Below are positions 1 through 6,761 of a stretch of DNA of 9,984 nucleotides, in pieces. The position numbers and the translations under genes are program-made. Positions within the stretch are counted from its first letter, which is position 1. The number at the start of each line of letters is the position of its first letter. The DNA is from an uncultured Collinsella sp. Lineage in GTDB: Bacteria; Actinomycetota; Coriobacteriia; Coriobacteriales; Coriobacteriaceae. The stretch lies in the NCBI GenBank assembly GCA_937926755.1, contig CALBBA010000293.1:1-9984 (forward strand), read 5' to 3'. The notes below the pieces were generated by a model. The model worked only from the letters and a program-made list of their open reading frames with translations. It had not been told where the DNA came from and searched no databases.

Positions 1-149
1 GACGCTGCAAACGCCCCTAAGCGGCAATCTGACGTTCAATCGTCGGTCGCGTACCGAAGTACGCTTCCCTCCTCTTTCACGTCACCTTGCTCGCCTAGGG
101 ACGTTTTCGCTGACGTATGCTCGACCTGCAACGTAATTCAGCCCCAAGC
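1..149. other. Gene-free left edge with small hairpins
   Basis: I see no supportable gene here. The stretch contains a perfect 6-bp hairpin with a CGAA tetraloop on the + strand (UUCG on the minus strand): GCGTAC at 49-54 pairs with GTACGC at 59-64. A smaller inverted repeat, GACG at 31-34 with CGTC at 41-44, lies beside it. The density of GACG/CGTC words is unusual. A short open stretch exists on the minus strand but has no start codon or ribosome binding site. It may be part of a dispersed intergenic repeat, a leader of a gene beyond the left edge, or a small RNA; the sequence alone does not decide. Confidence 0.4.
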
Positions 150-187
150 AAGAAGGCCGAAGCCCCGCCCGGGACTTCGGCCTTCTT
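150..187 (-). terminator. Hairpin terminator after the toxin gene
   Basis: A perfect 13-bp inverted repeat pairs 150-162 with 175-187, leaving a 12-base GC-rich loop. Read on the minus strand it begins at the toxin stop codon and is followed by a short T-rich stretch (CTTCTTGCTT), so it fits as the end of the toxin-antitoxin operon. On the plus strand the hairpin ends in CTTCTTTATC, so it could also stop transcription entering from the left. Bidirectional use is plausible. The stem is certain; the terminator role is inferred. Confidence 0.7.
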
Positions 188-531
188 TATCTCAGGGTTC
201 CGTCGTATTCAACCATGGCGGGTTGCTTTGACAGGCGCCCTACGGCCGTCTTATAGACCTCGGAACGATCGCGCCGCCCTATTGCCACAATCTCGGCAAT
301 CTCAACCATTCCGTCCTCTCGGATTCGGAAAACCATTCTGAGTCCCGCATTCCGCCATTTAATCTTTTTGCAGCCGGCGAGCTCGCCGTGAAGCGGCGTT
401 CCGATTTCATCAGCGCGCGTCTTTAATTTTGCGACGGCAATACGGACGAGCCTGCGCTGGGATCCATCTAGTTTTTGATATTCCTTCTCGACGTCTCGAT
501 TCAAAAAGCCGACAACAAAATGCCCGCTCAT
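187..531 (-). CDS. RelE/ParE-family toxin of a type II TA module
   Basis: This is a 114-residue protein with the layout of RelE/ParE toxins: an N-terminal helical pair (residues ~10-40), then a compact beta sheet containing LAGCKKIKWR (51-60), an arginine-led strand around R65 (LRMVFRI) and a late strand (EIAEIVAIGRR, 77-87) followed by EVYK near Y93. In this superfamily the core leucine-glycine turn, the arginine strand and the C-terminal R/Y positions are the usual recognition marks. RelE members cleave mRNA on the ribosome and ParE members inhibit gyrase; the sequence does not say which applies here. Its ATG overlaps the antitoxin stop codon by four bases (ATGA at 528-531), so translation is probably coupled and toxin output follows antitoxin output. 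The last ~15 residues look like a loose tail. Confidence 0.85.
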   Translation of the reverse strand: MSGHFVVGFLNRDVEKEYQKLDGSQRRLVRIAVAKLKTRADEIGTPLHGELAGCKKIKWRNAGLRMVFRIREDGMVEIAEIVAIGRRDRSEVYKTAVGRLSKQPAMVEYDGTLR

Positions 532-878
532 TCGAAAAGATCCTCGTCGGGAATCGCATCCGAATCCATCGACTCAAGCTCCGCGAGCTCCTCGGCAGTT
601 AAGGCGTCCTCAAACGGAACAAACTCATGCGGACCATGCTTGACTCGATCCGCAGCGATGCGATTTATCTCAAGTTCATGCAGATACTGCAGCGCGCCGT
701 ACATTTCCTCATAGGCAGCATAGTCGATAATCACGGTATCGATATCATTATGATCAGCAATGAACTGAGGCGCGCGTTTTGCGCGTTTACGAATGGCGGA
801 TAAGGACTTGCTTGCTTCGGTAGCAGAAACAACCTGGTCTTTTGTAAACACCGGTTTTTCCAGAACGAGTGGGGACAT
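528..878 (-). CDS. Phd/YefM-like antitoxin of the TA module
   Basis: This 116-residue protein is encoded directly upstream of the toxin. The N-terminal half has the Phd/YefM look: VVSATEASKSLSAIRKRA (16-33), then FIADHNDIDTVIIDYAAYEEM (39-59), the part that normally dimerises and binds operator DNA. The C-terminal part (about 83-116) is strongly acidic, as expected of an intrinsically disordered toxin-neutralising tail. The start is placed at 878 because GGAGG (884-888) stands five bases before that ATG. A longer reading from 950 would run through the promoter and operator palindromes and encode an odd tyrosine-lysine-rich stretch, so I reject it. The module is probably autoregulated through the repeats at 888-935. 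The family call is by motif resemblance, without a database search. Confidence 0.82.
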   Translation of the reverse strand: MSPLVLEKPVFTKDQVVSATEASKSLSAIRKRAKRAPQFIADHNDIDTVIIDYAAYEEMYGALQYLHELEINRIAADRVKHGPHEFVPFEDALTAEELAELESMDSDAIPDEDLFE

Positions 879-887
879 TTTGACCTC

Positions 888-935
888 CAAAAAATAATCT
901 GGATTATATTTCAAAGTATACTTCAAAAAATAATC
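888..935. repeat. Operator-like repeats upstream of the antitoxin
   Basis: The 12-mer CAAAAAATAATC occurs twice in direct orientation (888-899 and 924-935), with 24 bases between the copies. Between and around them are an imperfect palindrome, ATAATC-TG-GATTAT (894-907), and a perfect 10-bp palindrome, AAGTATACTT (914-923). A further hairpin, ACTTTT-ATTC-AAAAGT, follows at 939-954. These straddle the antitoxin promoter, the usual position for TA operators bound by the antitoxin and the toxin-antitoxin complex. The repeats are seen directly; binding is inferred. Confidence 0.65.
903..908 (-). promoter_or_regulatory. Consensus -10 box for the TA operon
   Basis: The minus strand reads TATAAT here, an exact -10 consensus, which would start transcription near 896, upstream of the GGAGG at 884-888 and the ATG at 878. 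No good -35 box is found: a 16-17-base spacer lands in a run of T. The -10 overlaps the palindrome at 894-907, so a repressor there would block RNA polymerase. Confidence 0.55.
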
Positions 936-962
936 CAGACTTTTATTCAAAAGTAAAAAGCC

Positions 963-1976
963 TTATCGATTCTCGATGCTGCCGATATTCTTGAGCTCGA
1001 TGGAGATGAGGCCGTTGGGCTCGTTGACAAACTCGATGTATTCGGAGTTCGAACCCATCTCGGCCGGGAAGCTGATCTCGATACCCGTGTCGGTACGGAT
1101 CTTATGATTGCGCACCGCCGCGCGTTCGACCTGTTTGCGCTCCACGGGCACACGCTCAGGCACCTTCTCCTCGGTCAGCGCCGCGCGCACGCTCTCCTTG
1201 ATAACCGGTTCGTCCTCAAAGACCTCATCGACGATATCCCAAGGCGGCAGTTCCTCGTCATCCTCAACCTTCTCGGCAACGGCAGCCTTAACCTTAGCGA
1301 GCGCTACGGCCGTGTTGGCACCGTGCTCCTCGGCGACTTCCTCGACCACACGCGTCACGGTGTCGATGACCTCCTTGCCCGACACGCCCGTGTCGCACTG
1401 CAGCAGGCCATCAGGGATAAGCATACGGTCCTCGCCGGCAATCTTGCGCTTCTTGTCCACGTAGCCGATCTCCATGGTACTCGCACGCACGATGGCATAG
1501 CTCGGCACCTTTTGCGAGGGGTTCGGCAGAATGGCGTAGTGGCGCGCGATGTCGTTGCGCACCTCCCCCTCCTCTCGGCCCACTTCGTGCATAAAAGCCT
1601 GCTTGGAGCCCAGCAGCATCACGGCAAACCAGCGGGCATCCTCATCGTCGTCAAAATCGGCCACGAGCACATCGGTGGACTCGGCTTTCTCGGCTTTGGT
1701 GAGCTCGGAGGAGATAAACTCCGCAATCTGCTGCGACAGGTCCACGAACTCGCGCTCGCCAAAGAAATAGCCCTTGAGCTCGCCGCCAAACGCAGAGTTC
1801 TCGGCAAATGTGGCACGTTTATTATCGGCCGAGGTACGCGCGCGGCGCAGATGCGTGGTCACGAAGCTGCGCACGGTACGGCTCTCGATATCGAGCTCGC
1901 GCTGGCTCATGACGTTGACGGCAGAGTCAAAGTCCAGGATATGCAGAATCGCGTGATTGATTTTCATATACGGCAT
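963..1976 (-). CDS. Nucleoid-associated protein, YejK/NA37 family
   Basis: This 337-residue protein matches the YejK (NA37) family in length (E. coli YejK is about 335 residues) and in its opening MKINHAILHILDF, which resembles the conserved family N-terminus. No catalytic motif or membrane segment is seen. The middle (~95-150) is acidic and carries FDDDEDARWFAVMLLGSKQAF. Residues ~230-290 are rich in K and E and likely form a charged linker before a C-terminal domain. Family members bind the nucleoid, but their exact role is poorly known. An ATG at 1967 would put the family motif at the very N-terminus, so the start could be three codons shorter. Neither start has a strong ribosome binding site. 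It is separated from the TA module by about 85 bases and from ldh by the ldh terminator, so it is probably transcribed alone. Confidence 0.85.
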   Translation of the reverse strand: MPYMKINHAILHILDFDSAVNVMSQRELDIESRTVRSFVTTHLRRARTSADNKRATFAENSAFGGELKGYFFGEREFVDLSQQIAEFISSELTKAEKAESTDVLVADFDDDEDARWFAVMLLGSKQAFMHEVGREEGEVRNDIARHYAILPNPSQKVPSYAIVRASTMEIGYVDKKRKIAGEDRMLIPDGLLQCDTGVSGKEVIDTVTRVVEEVAEEHGANTAVALAKVKAAVAEKVEDDEELPPWDIVDEVFEDEPVIKESVRAALTEEKVPERVPVERKQVERAAVRNHKIRTDTGIEISFPAEMGSNSEYIEFVNEPNGLISIELKNIGSIENR

Positions 1977-2005
1977 TCCGTTCTAGATCGATTTCGGCAC
2001 GAACC

Positions 2006-2011
2006 AGTATA
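2006..2011 (-). promoter_or_regulatory. Possible -10 box for the nucleoid protein gene
   Basis: The minus strand reads TATACT, one mismatch from the -10 consensus, about 30 bases before the ATG at 1976 and downstream of the ldh terminator. The matching -35 position is GC-rich and does not resemble TTGACA, so this is a weak call resting mostly on position. Confidence 0.25.
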
Positions 2012-2071
2012 GCGGTCGAGCCCGCCCCAGGCGCATCGAAGATTGCTGCAAACAAGCCTGTCCCCTTTGCA

Positions 2072-2109
2072 CCAAAAAGGCGCCCGGGCCGTGTGGACCC
2101 GGACGCCTT
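2072..2109 (-). terminator. Intrinsic terminator of ldh
   Basis: On the minus strand a 12-bp stem (2098-2109 with 2077-2088, including one G-U pair) closes a nine-base loop and runs straight into TTTTT. It lies about 30 bases after the ldh stop codon. The single G-U pair forms only in minus-strand RNA (it would be A-C on the other strand), which supports the orientation. Confidence 0.88.
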
Positions 2110-2140
2110 CATTGTAGCTTTTCGCTCTAGCGAGCTTGAT

Positions 2141-3091
2141 TTAGCAGGAGAAGTCGACGCTGTCGATGATGTCCTTGAGGGCCTTGGCGGAGGCGGTGAG
2201 CTCATGCTGCTCGTCATCGTTCAGCGGCACGGGGACGCGGCAGACGACGCCGTCGCGGCCAACGACCGTCGGCATGGAGATAGCCAGATCGGACAGGCCA
2301 TACTCGCCCACCATGAGCGAGGAAACGGGCAGAACGGTCTGCTCATCGCGCATGACAGCGGTGCAGATGCGCTTGACGGCCATGGCGACGCCGTAGTAGG
2401 TGGCGTGCTTCTTCTCGATGATGGTGTAGGCGGAGTTCTTGACGTCCTCGGCGATACGCTTCTCGGCAGCCTCGTGCTCCAGATGACCGTGAAGCTCGCA
2501 GAAGGTGTTCAGCGGAACGCCAGCAACCTGAGCGCTGGACCAAGCGACAAACTCGGAATCGCCGTGCTCACCCATGACATAAGCCTGGACATCGCGCGGG
2601 TCAACCTCGACGTGGGCACCAAGCATCTGCTGCAGACGGCCAGTGTCGAGCACGGTGCCGGAGCCGATGACATGGCCCTCGGGCAGGCCGGACATCTTGA
2701 TGGCAGCATAGGTCAGAACATCAACCGGGTTGGAGACGATTAGCAGAATGCCGTCGAAGCCGGACTTCTTAATCTCGGGGATAATGGACTTAAAGATGCT
2801 GACGTTCTTGTTGACCAGGTCCAGGCGAGTCTCACCGGGCTTCTGGGCAGCGCCAGCGGTGACGACGATCATGGCGGCGTCGGCGACATCGGAATAATCG
2901 CCGGCGTAGATCTTCATCGGCTCGGCAAACGTCATGCCGTGCGCGATATCCAGAGCCTCACCCTCGGCGCGGTTCTTGTCCACGTCGATGAGGACCATCT
3001 CGGAGAACAGACCGCTCTGCATCAGAGCGAACGCCGAAGACGAACCGACGAAGCCGCAGCCGACAATAGCGACCTTCTTCTCGTTAACCAT
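2141..3091 (-). CDS. ldh: L-lactate dehydrogenase
   Basis: This NAD-dependent enzyme interconverts pyruvate and L-lactate (EC 1.1.1.27), regenerating NAD+ in fermentation. The 316-residue protein has the family order: dinucleotide-binding GCGFVGSSSA (11-20), acidic strand end LIDVDKN (34-40), loop AAQKPGETR (81-89), IVSNPVDVLTY (118-128), DTGR (149-152) and the proton-relay histidine in GEHGDSE (H176). Q83 sits where LDHs have Gln and malate dehydrogenases have Arg, favouring lactate dehydrogenase. R89 and R152 match the substrate-binding arginines. The start at 3091 is preceded by GGGAG; the longer in-frame reading from 3169 would begin inside a stable hairpin and adds residues without family likeness. 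It ends at its own terminator and lies downstream of an aminotransferase gene with a ~200-base gap, so it is probably an independent unit. Confidence 0.95.
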   Translation of the reverse strand: MVNEKKVAIVGCGFVGSSSAFALMQSGLFSEMVLIDVDKNRAEGEALDIAHGMTFAEPMKIYAGDYSDVADAAMIVVTAGAAQKPGETRLDLVNKNVSIFKSIIPEIKKSGFDGILLIVSNPVDVLTYAAIKMSGLPEGHVIGSGTVLDTGRLQQMLGAHVEVDPRDVQAYVMGEHGDSEFVAWSSAQVAGVPLNTFCELHGHLEHEAAEKRIAEDVKNSAYTIIEKKHATYYGVAMAVKRICTAVMRDEQTVLPVSSLMVGEYGLSDLAISMPTVVGRDGVVCRVPVPLNDDEQHELTASAKALKDIIDSVDFSC

Positions 3092-3118
3092 TAGAAACTC
3101 CCATCTCTCTCCACAAAC

Positions 3119-3147
3119 AAGCCGCCCGGGAACGACCCGAGCGGCTT
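3119..3147 (-). terminator. Stable hairpin between the aminotransferase and ldh
   Basis: On the minus strand 3136-3147 pairs with 3119-3130 over 12 bp (one G-U) around a five-base loop, followed by only GTTTGTGG. It may end aminotransferase transcription, though it lies ~145 bases past that stop codon, or it may sit in the ldh leader just 28 bases before its start codon. The weak T-run makes the role uncertain. The rest of the 3092-3292 gap holds only a weaker inverted repeat (3267-3273 with 3284-3290) right after the aminotransferase stop. Confidence 0.5.
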
Positions 3148-3292
3148 GCCGTAATCCCAATACATCCAATCGGGACTTTAATTATGCTCCTATTCGCAGC
3201 CAAAAATCGACCGTTTACCGAAATTGTTTGCAGGATTCGTAAAATAACTGCACGAAATCGGTTTCGAGCTATTGACGAGTCGAAATAGCTTT

Positions 3293-4456
3293 CTAATACA
3301 GGCCCGCCTCGCGAATGGCCTCGACAGCCAAAGCAATCTGGTCGGGCGGCAAGACCAGCGCCATGCGCACGTGCCCCTCGCCCGAAGGACCAAAGCTCGC
3401 GCCCGGCGTCACCACAACTCCGGCCTTCTCCATGAGCTCCTCGCAAAACGCCATGGAATCGGTGCGACCACCGGGAAGCTTGGCCCACACAAACATTGAG
3501 CCATGCGCGTTGGGACGCTCCCAGCCCAGGCCCTCAAGACCGTCGCACAGGGCATCGCGGCGCTCCTGGTACTTCAGACGCTGCGCCTCGACCTCATCGC
3601 GCGGACCGTTCAGGCAGGCGATAGCAGCCTTCTGGATCGGGAAGAACATACCAAAGTCGATCTGGCCGCGCAGCTTGGCAAAGGCAGAGACCACGTCCTC
3701 GCGGCCGACCAAAAAGCCGATACGCGCACCGGTGACGTTAAACGACTTGGAGAGCGAGAAGAACTCCACGCCCACCTCGAGCGCACCGGGATACTGCAAG
3801 AAGCTGCCGCCCGGCTCGCCGTCGAACACGATGTCGGAGTACGCGTTGTCATGGACGATGAGCAGGTCGTGCTCGCGGGCGAAAGCGATGATCTCCTCGT
3901 AGACCTCGGGCGTGCCCACCGAGCCGACCGGGTTCGCAGGCAGCGACACGATCATATACTTGGCACGATCGGCAACCTCGGGATCAATGCCTGCCACGTA
4001 GGGCAGGTAATTGTGCTCGGCAACCAGCGGATAGTACTCGAGCTTGGCATCGGCAATCTTGGCACCCGCCTCAAAGACCGGGTAGCACGGATCGGGAACC
4101 AGAATGGTGTCGCCCGGATCGAGCAGAGCCAGACCCAAATGACCCACACCCTCCTGCGTGCCATTGCACGACTGCACCATGGACGGCGTAATGCCCGAAA
4201 CGCCAAAGCGACGCTCATAGTAATCGCACACGGCTTGTTTGAGTTCGGGCAGGTCGCGCAGGGCATACTTCCACATCTCGGGATCTTGGGCTGCTTGCGT
4301 GAGCGCCTCGACCACATGGTCGTACGGCTTAAAGTCGGGTGTGCCCACGCTCATGTTGTAAATGGTCTTGCCCTGAGCCTTCAGCGCGAGCAGTTTGTTG
4401 TTGAGCGAGGCGAAGACCTCCGCGCCAAAGCGGTCGAGACGCTGCGATGCCTGCAT
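3293..4456 (-). CDS. Class I/II PLP-dependent aminotransferase
   Basis: This 387-residue fold-type I aminotransferase would move an amino group from an amino acid to a 2-oxo acid using pyridoxal phosphate in the cytosol. Visible landmarks: substrate-site NMSVGTPDF (34-42), NGTQEGVGHLGLAL (98-111) at the cofactor phosphate site, DPCYPVF (122-128), N175 in NPVG, D203 and Y206 in VHDNAYSD, the Schiff-base lysine K237 in SLSKSFN, and R364 in GHVRMAL, the usual carboxylate-binding arginine. The family's NPTG is NPVG here. The substrate is not evident: LL-diaminopimelate, alanine or aspartate transaminases are all possible. The start at 4456 is chosen because AAAGGTGG precedes it; an in-frame start at 4546 would place coding sequence inside the nadE terminator. 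No obvious partner gene fixes its pathway. Confidence 0.9.
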   Translation of the reverse strand: MQASQRLDRFGAEVFASLNNKLLALKAQGKTIYNMSVGTPDFKPYDHVVEALTQAAQDPEMWKYALRDLPELKQAVCDYYERRFGVSGITPSMVQSCNGTQEGVGHLGLALLDPGDTILVPDPCYPVFEAGAKIADAKLEYYPLVAEHNYLPYVAGIDPEVADRAKYMIVSLPANPVGSVGTPEVYEEIIAFAREHDLLIVHDNAYSDIVFDGEPGGSFLQYPGALEVGVEFFSLSKSFNVTGARIGFLVGREDVVSAFAKLRGQIDFGMFFPIQKAAIACLNGPRDEVEAQRLKYQERRDALCDGLEGLGWERPNAHGSMFVWAKLPGGRTDSMAFCEELMEKAGVVVTPGASFGPSGEGHVRMALVLPPDQIALAVEAIREAGLY

Positions 4457-4474
4457 GGTGCCACCTTTCGATAT

Positions 4475-4506
4475 AAAAAACGCGGCGCTCCGACAAGAGC
4501 GCCGCG
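4475..4506 (-). terminator. Intrinsic terminator of nadE
   Basis: A perfect 10-bp stem pairs 4497-4506 with 4481-4490 around a six-base loop; on the minus strand the hairpin runs into TTTTTT. It lies about 70 bases after the nadE stop codon and 20 bases before the aminotransferase start, so it separates the two transcription units. Confidence 0.88.
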
Positions 4507-4573
4507 CGATACGGGCCATCAGATTGCAAAAGTGTAACGCTTGCACCCGCTGTTTTGGTTCAATTTGGCAACC

Positions 4574-6574
4574 TTAGTCCATCGGATTGAGCGCGTCAAT
4601 CTGGGCGAGCCACAGGCGCGAGCTGGCGTCACTCGGCATGCGCCAATCGCCGCGCGGGCTGAGCGTGACCGAGCCCACCTTGGGGCCATCGGGCAGGCAG
4701 CTGCGCTTAAACTGCTGGGCAAAGAAGCGACGGTAGAACGTGCGTAGCCACGTGTGAATGGTCTTGACGTCGTAGACGCCCTCGAAGCTCTTGAGCGCCA
4801 TGCGGTAGATCTTGCCCGGCTCAAAGCCAAAACGCAGCAGGTAGTAGAGGAAGTAGTCGTGCAGCTCGTACGGGCCCACCAAATCCTCGGTCTTCTGCGC
4901 AATCTCACCGTCGCCCGTGGGCGGCAGAAGCTCGGGGGACACCGGTGTATCGAGGATATCGAGCAAGACCTCGGCAATACGTCCGCCAAAGACATCGGCA
5001 GCATAGCGCACCAAGTGACGCACGAGCGTCTTGGGCACGCTCGCGTTGACGGCGTACATACTCATGTGGTCGCCGTTATAGGTAGCCCAGCCGAGCGCCA
5101 GCTCCGACAGGTCGCCCGTGCCGATGACAAAACCGCCAGCCTGGTTGGCCAGATCCATCAGAATCTGCGTACGCTCGCGCGCCTGGCTGTTCTCGTAGGT
5201 CACGTCTTGGACGGCCGGATCGTGCTCAATGTCCCTGAAGTGCTGCTCCACAGCCGCGTGAATCGAAACCTCGCGAAAGCTCACGCCCAGGTCGCGGGCA
5301 AGCGACTCGGCATTCGACTTGGTGCGATGCGTCGTGCCAAAACCTGGCATGGAGACCGCCGTGATACCCGTGCGCGGCAGCCCCAGCGCATCGAAGGCAC
5401 GCACGGTCACAAGCAGCGCCAGCGTGGAGTCCAAGCCACCCGAAAGACCGATGACCGCAGCTTTGGTGCCCGTGTGGGCAAGGCGCGTCTTGAGGCCGGC
5501 GGTCTGCAGGTCGAGGATGGTCTCGCAACGCTCGGCCAGGTCGCCATGGTCGGCCGGCACAAAGGGCGCGCGGGGGAAGACACGGCCGATGTCGAGCGCA
5601 TCGCGCAGGACAGGTTCTTCAACCAGCACGCCCTCAAACGAAAACTCGATGGTCGTGGCCTCCGGCGCATCGTCCGCGCGCGTCCACGTCGTCGAGCGGC
5701 GACGCTCGGCAACCAGGCGGTCAAGGTCAACGTCGGCGACGGCCATATCGCAGGTGAGGAGCTTCGTGGCGGCGAGCTTAGATCCGTTTTCGTAGACGAG
5801 GTTCTCGCCCGCAAAGACCATGTCGGTCGTGGACTCGCCCTCACTCGCATCCGCGTAGGCATAGGCACAGTACAGGCGCGCACTCTGATTGGAGATGAGG
5901 CTGCGGCGATAGTCTGCCTTACCGATAATCTCGTCCGAGGCCGACGGGTTGAGGATCACCGTCGCACCGGCAAGCGCCATCTCGGTCGAAGGGGGCGCCG
6001 GCACCCACAGGTCCTCGCAGACCTCAACGCCCAGCATCATGTCCTCGGCACCTTCATCACAGCAGCGGTAGACAAGCCCCGAACCCAGCGGAACCGGACC
6101 CTGACCGGCAAACTCGACCCACACAGGATCTGCGGGCGCCGGAGCAAACCAGCGGCGCTCGTAGAACTCGCCATAGTTGGGCAGATACTTCTTGGCCGTA
6201 AGACCCAAAAGCTCGCCCGCGCAGCACACGGCGGCGCAGTTGTAGATATTCTCGGCAACTGCAACGGGAAGACCGATGGTAAAGACAATCGGCAGCTCGC
6301 GGGTTTCATCGAGGATATGCACCAAAGCAGCCTCGCAGGCATGCAGCAGCGTGCGATTATGGAACAGGTCGGCCGCGGTATAGCCGCACAAGTTGAGCTC
6401 GGGCAGCACCAGCGCGCGAACGCCGCGCTCGGCAGCCTCGCGAACAGCCGCCAATGCAACCTCGACATTGTCCTCGACATCGGCAACGCGAATCTGCGGC
6501 GACGCCGCCGCCACACGCAAAAAGCCATCGTTCTTATTAGCCGAAACGCAGCATTGCCTTGTTGATCTGGACAC
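4574..6574 (-). CDS. nadE: Glutamine-dependent NAD+ synthetase
   Basis: This 666-residue enzyme makes the last step of NAD biosynthesis, converting deamido-NAD+ to NAD+ with ATP and glutamine (EC 6.3.5.1). The N-terminal nitrilase-type glutaminase domain (about 18-290) shows the catalytic triad: E59 in LVLPELNLCGYTA, K128 in KKYLPNYGEFYERR and C186 in GVEVCEDLW. The C-terminal synthetase domain begins near 340 and has the ATP pyrophosphatase loop SGGLDST (378-384). Size and domain order match the long two-domain NadE of Mycobacterium rather than the short ammonia-dependent form. Translation appears to start at GTG (6574): a stop codon lies just upstream in frame, AAGGGG stands at a usable distance, and the next plausible start would cut into the domain. 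The gene is followed by its own terminator. The 5' region holds a small hairpin but no promoter I can call with confidence. Confidence 0.95.
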   Translation of the reverse strand: MSRSTRQCCVSANKNDGFLRVAAASPQIRVADVEDNVEVALAAVREAAERGVRALVLPELNLCGYTAADLFHNRTLLHACEAALVHILDETRELPIVFTIGLPVAVAENIYNCAAVCCAGELLGLTAKKYLPNYGEFYERRWFAPAPADPVWVEFAGQGPVPLGSGLVYRCCDEGAEDMMLGVEVCEDLWVPAPPSTEMALAGATVILNPSASDEIIGKADYRRSLISNQSARLYCAYAYADASEGESTTDMVFAGENLVYENGSKLAATKLLTCDMAVADVDLDRLVAERRRSTTWTRADDAPEATTIEFSFEGVLVEEPVLRDALDIGRVFPRAPFVPADHGDLAERCETILDLQTAGLKTRLAHTGTKAAVIGLSGGLDSTLALLVTVRAFDALGLPRTGITAVSMPGFGTTHRTKSNAESLARDLGVSFREVSIHAAVEQHFRDIEHDPAVQDVTYENSQARERTQILMDLANQAGGFVIGTGDLSELALGWATYNGDHMSMYAVNASVPKTLVRHLVRYAADVFGGRIAEVLLDILDTPVSPELLPPTGDGEIAQKTEDLVGPYELHDYFLYYLLRFGFEPGKIYRMALKSFEGVYDVKTIHTWLRTFYRRFFAQQFKRSCLPDGPKVGSVTLSPRGDWRMPSDASSRLWLAQIDALNPMD

Positions 6575-6641
6575 TGGAGGCCCCTTCTACCCTGAGATTC
6601 AGTCTAACGGACGTTCACATATCTCTAACTAGCCAAAGCAA

Positions 6642-6661
6642 CCTCCCAGTTTACTGAGAGG
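6642..6661 (-). other. Small hairpin upstream of nadE
   Basis: On the minus strand CCTCTCAG pairs with CTGGGAGG (one U-G pair) around a TAAA loop. No T-run follows, so it is not an ordinary terminator. It lies ~70 bases before the nadE start, in a gap (6575-6700) that otherwise shows nothing I recognise. It could be a leader structure or chance. Confidence 0.3.
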
Positions 6662-6700
6662 CCAACCTGTGCTAAGAGCATGTATTTCAATAATATCTTT

Positions 6701-6737
6701 AATTAAAAAGGAGAAATCGATAATCGACTTCTCCTTT
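6701..6737 (-). terminator. Intrinsic terminator of the peptide/radical SAM operon
   Basis: On the minus strand 6724-6737 pairs with 6707-6720 over 14 bp, with one G-U pair, around a three-base loop. The stem runs into TTTTTAATT. It lies 24 bases after the stop codon of the small peptide gene and so marks the end of the operon. Confidence 0.9.
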
Positions 6738-6761
6738 AAGCGAGGCGAGTAAATTTCGAAA

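Noticed and set aside
117..341. A 74-codon plus-strand frame at the left.
   Set aside because: It reads through the terminator hairpin and into the antisense of the toxin gene, with no ribosome binding site or recognisable motif.
879..950. A longer N-terminus for the antitoxin starting at 950.
   Set aside because: It covers the -10 box and operator repeats; GGAGG sits five bases before the ATG at 878.
3092..3169. A longer N-terminus for L-lactate dehydrogenase starting at 3169.
   Set aside because: It spans the 12-bp hairpin at 3119-3147 and precedes the standard family start MVNEKKVAIVGCG, which has GGGAG before it.
3150..3292. A Rex-type redox operator in front of ldh.
   Set aside because: I looked for a TTGTGAA-type inverted repeat because ldh genes are often Rex-regulated, and found none.
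4457..4546. A longer N-terminus for the aminotransferase starting at 4546.
   Set aside because: It would run through the perfect nadE terminator, and the ATG at 4456 has its own AAAGGTGG ribosome binding site.
4754..6565. A 603-codon plus-strand open frame opposite nadE, and similar long ones opposite the aminotransferase (3503-4537) and the nucleoid protein (1104-2012).
   Set aside because: They mirror well-supported genes, are low-complexity in R, A, G, H and L, show no family motifs and arise naturally from GC-rich codon use on the other strand.
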